This document shows, piece after piece, positions 61,231-64,000 of a stretch of 64,000 nucleotides of DNA. The notes below the pieces were generated by a model. It was not told the origin of the DNA. It ran no database searches and saw nothing but the letters and a program-made list of their open reading frames with translations. The position numbers were made by a program, and so were the translations under genes. The DNA comes from RCIO01 sp965232405 (GTDB lineage: Bacteria; Pseudomonadota; Alphaproteobacteria; Rhizobiales; Rhizobiaceae). The DNA lies in contig OZ246966.1 in NCBI GenBank assembly GCA_965232405.1, positions 868,001 to 932,000 of the forward strand, in the 5' to 3' direction. Within the stretch, counting starts at the first letter, position 1, and every line of letters starts with the position of its first letter.

Positions 61231-62343
61231 ATGGGTCCCTTCCCGCATGACGCGCCACCTGCCAAAATCAGCAAGGACAACCCGGCAGGCACTGACGGTT
61301 TCGAGTTCGTGGAATTCGCTCATCCGGAGCCGGAAAAGCTGGCCGACTTGTTTACGAAGATGGGCTATGAACCCGTTGCCAGGCACCGGACAAAAAACAT
61401 CACCGTCTGGCGGCAAGGCGACATCAATTACATCGTCAATGCCGAGCCCGGTTCGCACGCCATGAAATTTGTCGACGAGCACGGGCCGTGCGCGCCTTCC
61501 ATGGCCTGGCGTGTGGTCGATGCCAAACACGCCTTCGATCACGCCGTGTCAAAGGGCGCGACGCCCTATGAGGGCACCGACAAGACGCTGGACGTGCCGG
61601 CTATCGTCGGTATTGGCGGCTCGCTGCTCTACTTCGTCGAAAAATATGGTGACAGAGGGTCGGCTTACGAGGACGAGTTTGAATGGACCGGTGAGCGCGA
61701 CCCGAAGCCGAAAGGTGTCGGCTTCTATTATCTCGACCACCTGACGCACAATGTCTATCGCGGCAATATGGACAAGTGGTGGGACTTCTACCGCGACCTG
61801 TTCGGCTTCAAGCAGATTCACTTCTTCGACATTGACGGGCGCATTACCGGCCTTGTCAGCCGCGCCATCACCTCTCCCTGCGGCAAGATCCGTATCCCGC
61901 TGAACGAGTCCAAGGACGACACCAGCCAGATCGCCGAGTATCTGAAAAAGTACAAGGGCGAAGGCATCCAGCATATCGCCGTCGGCACGGACGGCATCTA
62001 TGATGCGACCGACAGGCTGGCCGACAACGGGCTGAAGTTCATGCCCGGCCCGCCCGATACCTATTACGAGATGTCGTTTGACCGCGTAAACGGCCATGAT
62101 GAGCCGGTTGAGCGGATGAAACAGCACGGCATCCTGATCGACGGCGAAGGCGTCATCGATGGCGGCATGACCAAGATTTTGCTCCAGATCTTCTCCAAGA
62201 CCGTGATCGGCCCGATCTTCTTTGAGTTCATTCAGCGGAAGGGCGACGAAGGCTTCGGAGAAGGCAATTTCCGCGCACTGTTCGAATCGATCGAGCAGGA
62301 TCAGATCAAGCGCGGCGTCATCAAGGTGGAAGCTGCAGAATAA
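61231..62343 (+). CDS. hpd: 4-hydroxyphenylpyruvate dioxygenase
   Basis: 370 residues; ATG 61231 has CCGGAGGA upstream. Two vicinal-oxygen-chelate modules; the iron ligands are visible in YLDHLTHNVYRG (His), GIQHIAVGTDGIYDA (His) and IFFEFIQRKGDEGFGEGNFRALFESIE (Glu). The last stretch is also the conserved C-terminal gate helix. It converts 4-hydroxyphenylpyruvate to homogentisate in tyrosine catabolism. It is divergent from the Lrp gene; homogentisate dioxygenase is probably beyond the right edge. Confidence 0.96.
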   Translation: MGPFPHDAPPAKISKDNPAGTDGFEFVEFAHPEPEKLADLFTKMGYEPVARHRTKNITVWRQGDINYIVNAEPGSHAMKFVDEHGPCAPSMAWRVVDAKHAFDHAVSKGATPYEGTDKTLDVPAIVGIGGSLLYFVEKYGDRGSAYEDEFEWTGERDPKPKGVGFYYLDHLTHNVYRGNMDKWWDFYRDLFGFKQIHFFDIDGRITGLVSRAITSPCGKIRIPLNESKDDTSQIAEYLKKYKGEGIQHIAVGTDGIYDATDRLADNGLKFMPGPPDTYYEMSFDRVNGHDEPVERMKQHGILIDGEGVIDGGMTKILLQIFSKTVIGPIFFEFIQRKGDEGFGEGNFRALFESIEQDQIKRGVIKVEAAE

Positions 62344-62370
62344 GAAGCCGGCAACGGCATTCCGGGGCGG

Positions 62371-62580
62371 TCAGGTATTCCTGGCCGCCTCGAGCATCTT
62401 CTTAAACGTCTCCAGATTTCCGACCTGGTTTGCAAGCAGAAGGATCAGGCGGGCATTGAGCCTCGCGCTCTCCTCGAAACTGAGGCCTTCATGTGCGTCC
62501 ATGAGTGCGGCATAGAAATCGTCCCCACCAGCGCCCAGACGATCGCGCCCCAGTTCGGTCTTCCCGTTGTCGGCCATCAT
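62371..62580 (-). CDS. DUF2783 small protein
   Basis: 69 residues. It overlaps the upstream monooxygenase stop by four bases (ATGA). The sequence DDFYAALMDAHEGLSFEESARLNARLILLLANQVGNLETFKKMLEAA is helical and matches my memory of the DUF2783 family that accompanies MhpA-like monooxygenases next to homogentisate genes. No function is known; the coupling suggests a subunit or chaperone of the monooxygenase. Confidence 0.75.
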   Translation of the reverse strand: MMADNGKTELGRDRLGAGGDDFYAALMDAHEGLSFEESARLNARLILLLANQVGNLETFKKMLEAARNT

Positions 62581-64000
62581 GCCCTTCCTGTCGCGCGGCT
62601 ATGGGCGGCAGCGATCTCCGCTGCCACGGGGAAAGCGAAACGTGCAGCCACATGCTGGTCCGGCCGGATCAGGTACGTATTGCCTGAACCATAACGCTCG
62701 GCAACAAGGCCATCCTTGTCGATCAGTGTCGCGCCGCTGTTTGCGCGGCGCGAGGGGTCGCGCGTCACCAAAACCGTGCCGATTTCGCCCGGCAGTCCTT
62801 CCGGCAATTCAGCCTCCACCGCCATCAGGCTAAAGCGGCCACCGAAGTGGCCGAGCAGCCAGGCGTTTCCACCATCTGCGACCGGCGCATCGGGCATAGC
62901 AACGCCCGGCTCAACGCCGTTGCCGTCAGATGGCGTCTGAAGGCTCATGCGCTCAAGCGAGCACGGTTTCGACAGTCGGCCGGAATTGACCAGGCGGCGG
63001 GCAAATTCAAACTCGCCGGCGAGGTCGAGAACGCTATCGCGGAACAGCCGCTCCATTTCCGTCTTTGGCGTCATGAAGGATGTCGCCCGCGCGGAGTTCA
63101 TGATGTTCTCGTCCGCGCCGTGGATGCGTTCCTCGTCATAAGAGGCGATCAGGCTCTCGGGCGCCGCGCCACGAACCACCATCGCCAGCTTCCAGATCAG
63201 GTTGTCGACGTCCTGGATGCCGCCATTGCCGCCGCGCGCGCCAAACGGCGACACGATGTGCGCGCTGTCGCCGGCGAAGACGACCCGGTCGTGGACGAAA
63301 CGATCAAGCCGACGACACTGGAATGTATAGACCGACACCCAGTCGAGCTCGAAATCGGACCGACCGAGAACCTTCTCGATGCGCGGGATGACGTTTTCCG
63401 GCTTCTTTTCCTCTTCCGGATCGGAATCCCAGCCAAGCTGCAGGTCGATGCGGTAGATATCGTCGGGCTGCTTGTGCAGCAGCGCCGACTGGCCAGTGTG
63501 AAAAGGCGGCTCGAACCAGAACCAGCGTTCAGAAGGAAAGTCCGCCTTCATCTCTACGTCGGCGATGAGAAACCGCTCCTCGAACACCCTGCCTTCGAAA
63601 TCAAGACCCATCATCGAACGCAAGGGCGAGCGGGCGCCATCGCAGGCGATCAGCCAATCGGCGTCGAGTTCGTAGCCGCCATCAGGCGTCTCGACCGTGA
63701 TCGTCACGCCATCGGATCGCCGGTCGATGCCAGTGACCTTGTTCTTCCACCGGAGGTCGATCAGATCGGGGAAATCTGCGGCGCGTTCGACCAGATATTG
63801 CTCGACGTAATATTGCTGGAGGTTGATGAAGGCAGGCATCTTGTGACCGGCTTCCGGCAGCAGGTCAAAGTTCCACACTTCGCGCTCGCGGTGAAACAGG
63901 CGGCCGACCTTCCAGGTCACACCCTTTTCCAGCATGCGGTCGCCGACGCCCAACCGGTCGAATATCTCGAGCGTGCGTTTCGACCAGCAGATCGCTCGGC
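62577..64000 (-). CDS. FAD-dependent aromatic monooxygenase (MhpA/UbiH-like), 5' end outside window
   Basis: At least 474 codons, open to the right edge, so the FAD-binding N-terminus (GxGxxG) is not visible. Residues just inside the edge read AICWSKRTLEIFDRLGVG, typical of MhpA-like hydroxylases. The second FAD motif is VVFAGDSAHIVSPFGARGGNGGIQDVDNLIWKLAMV, followed by SYDEERIHGADENI, and a C-terminal thioredoxin-like domain. It probably hydroxylates an aromatic ring feeding homogentisate. It is coupled to the DUF2783 gene downstream and converges on hpd. Confidence 0.9.
   Translation of the reverse strand, partial: RAICWSKRTLEIFDRLGVGDRMLEKGVTWKVGRLFHREREVWNFDLLPEAGHKMPAFINLQQYYVEQYLVERAADFPDLIDLRWKNKVTGIDRRSDGVTITVETPDGGYELDADWLIACDGARSPLRSMMGLDFEGRVFEERFLIADVEMKADFPSERWFWFEPPFHTGQSALLHKQPDDIYRIDLQLGWDSDPEEEKKPENVIPRIEKVLGRSDFELDWVSVYTFQCRRLDRFVHDRVVFAGDSAHIVSPFGARGGNGGIQDVDNLIWKLAMVVRGAAPESLIASYDEERIHGADENIMNSARATSFMTPKTEMERLFRDSVLDLAGEFEFARRLVNSGRLSKPCSLERMSLQTPSDGNGVEPGVAMPDAPVADGGNAWLLGHFGGRFSLMAVEAELPEGLPGEIGTVLVTRDPSRRANSGATLIDKDGLVAERYGSGNTYLIRPDQHVAARFAFPVAAEIAAAHSRATGRA

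Overview
This 64 kb window is dense, high-GC chromosomal sequence with no rRNA, tRNA, IS or CRISPR that I could see. Several features point to an alphaproteobacterium of the Rhizobiales (Hyphomicrobiales), perhaps Phyllobacteriaceae-like: a phn locus with two phnE genes, a hmuSTUV/TonB heme locus with a RirA-like TGA-N9-TCA motif, single-chain methylmalonyl-CoA mutase, BigR-type sulfur control, and many TRAP and TTT transporters. The taxonomic call is inference from gene content.

Layout: 1-9261 phosphonate use. It has the C-P lyase core phnI(partial)-J-K-L plus a hexapeptide transferase, then phnC-D-E-E2 behind a three-unit Pho-box-like repeat, then phnM behind a second Pho-box-like repeat. 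9359-18538 is heme iron uptake: hmuSTUV on the minus strand, diverging from hmuR, a small secreted protein, exbB, two exbD and tonB. 18581-23875 is a TRAP transporter with enlarged membrane subunits, a GntR regulator with a clear palindromic operator, and an SDR dehydrogenase. 23962-32688 is a second catabolic block: Fe-alcohol dehydrogenase, aldehyde dehydrogenase, glutamine-synthetase-like ligase, TRAP transporter and N-formylglutamate-amidohydrolase-like enzyme, with a divergent RpiR regulator. I read it as a gamma-glutamylation route for an amino alcohol or amine. 32879-37867 is a DauA-like D-amino-acid dehydrogenase with a TctCBA transporter and a metallo-hydrolase. 38185-40326 is methylmalonyl-CoA mutase.

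40344-46846: a DHFR-fold protein; a two-gene operon of a BNR beta-propeller and a MoaD/ThiS-like Gly-Gly protein under a divergent MarR; and modE-modABC with a near-perfect ModE box. 46064-54243 is a pcaD-like lactonase followed by pimFABCD (dicarboxylate beta-oxidation). 54240-58642 is a BigR-type sulfur-stress locus: ArsR regulator, split YeeE/YedE transporter, persulfide dioxygenase, Blh/DUF442 protein and SulP. 58636-60485 is a TRAP membrane pair lacking a binding protein. 60631-64000 is aromatic amino-acid catabolism: Lrp, divergent hpd, DUF2783 and a partial MhpA-like monooxygenase.

The window reads as a scavenging and catabolic island set: seven multi-component uptake systems (phosphonate, heme, molybdate, three TRAP, one TTT), each beside its enzymes and usually its own regulator. 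A recurring architectural signal is a strong RNA hairpin directly after the binding-protein gene in four transporter operons. The most promising candidates for an undescribed system are the BNR-propeller/MoaD-like pair and the gamma-glutamyl amino-alcohol cluster.
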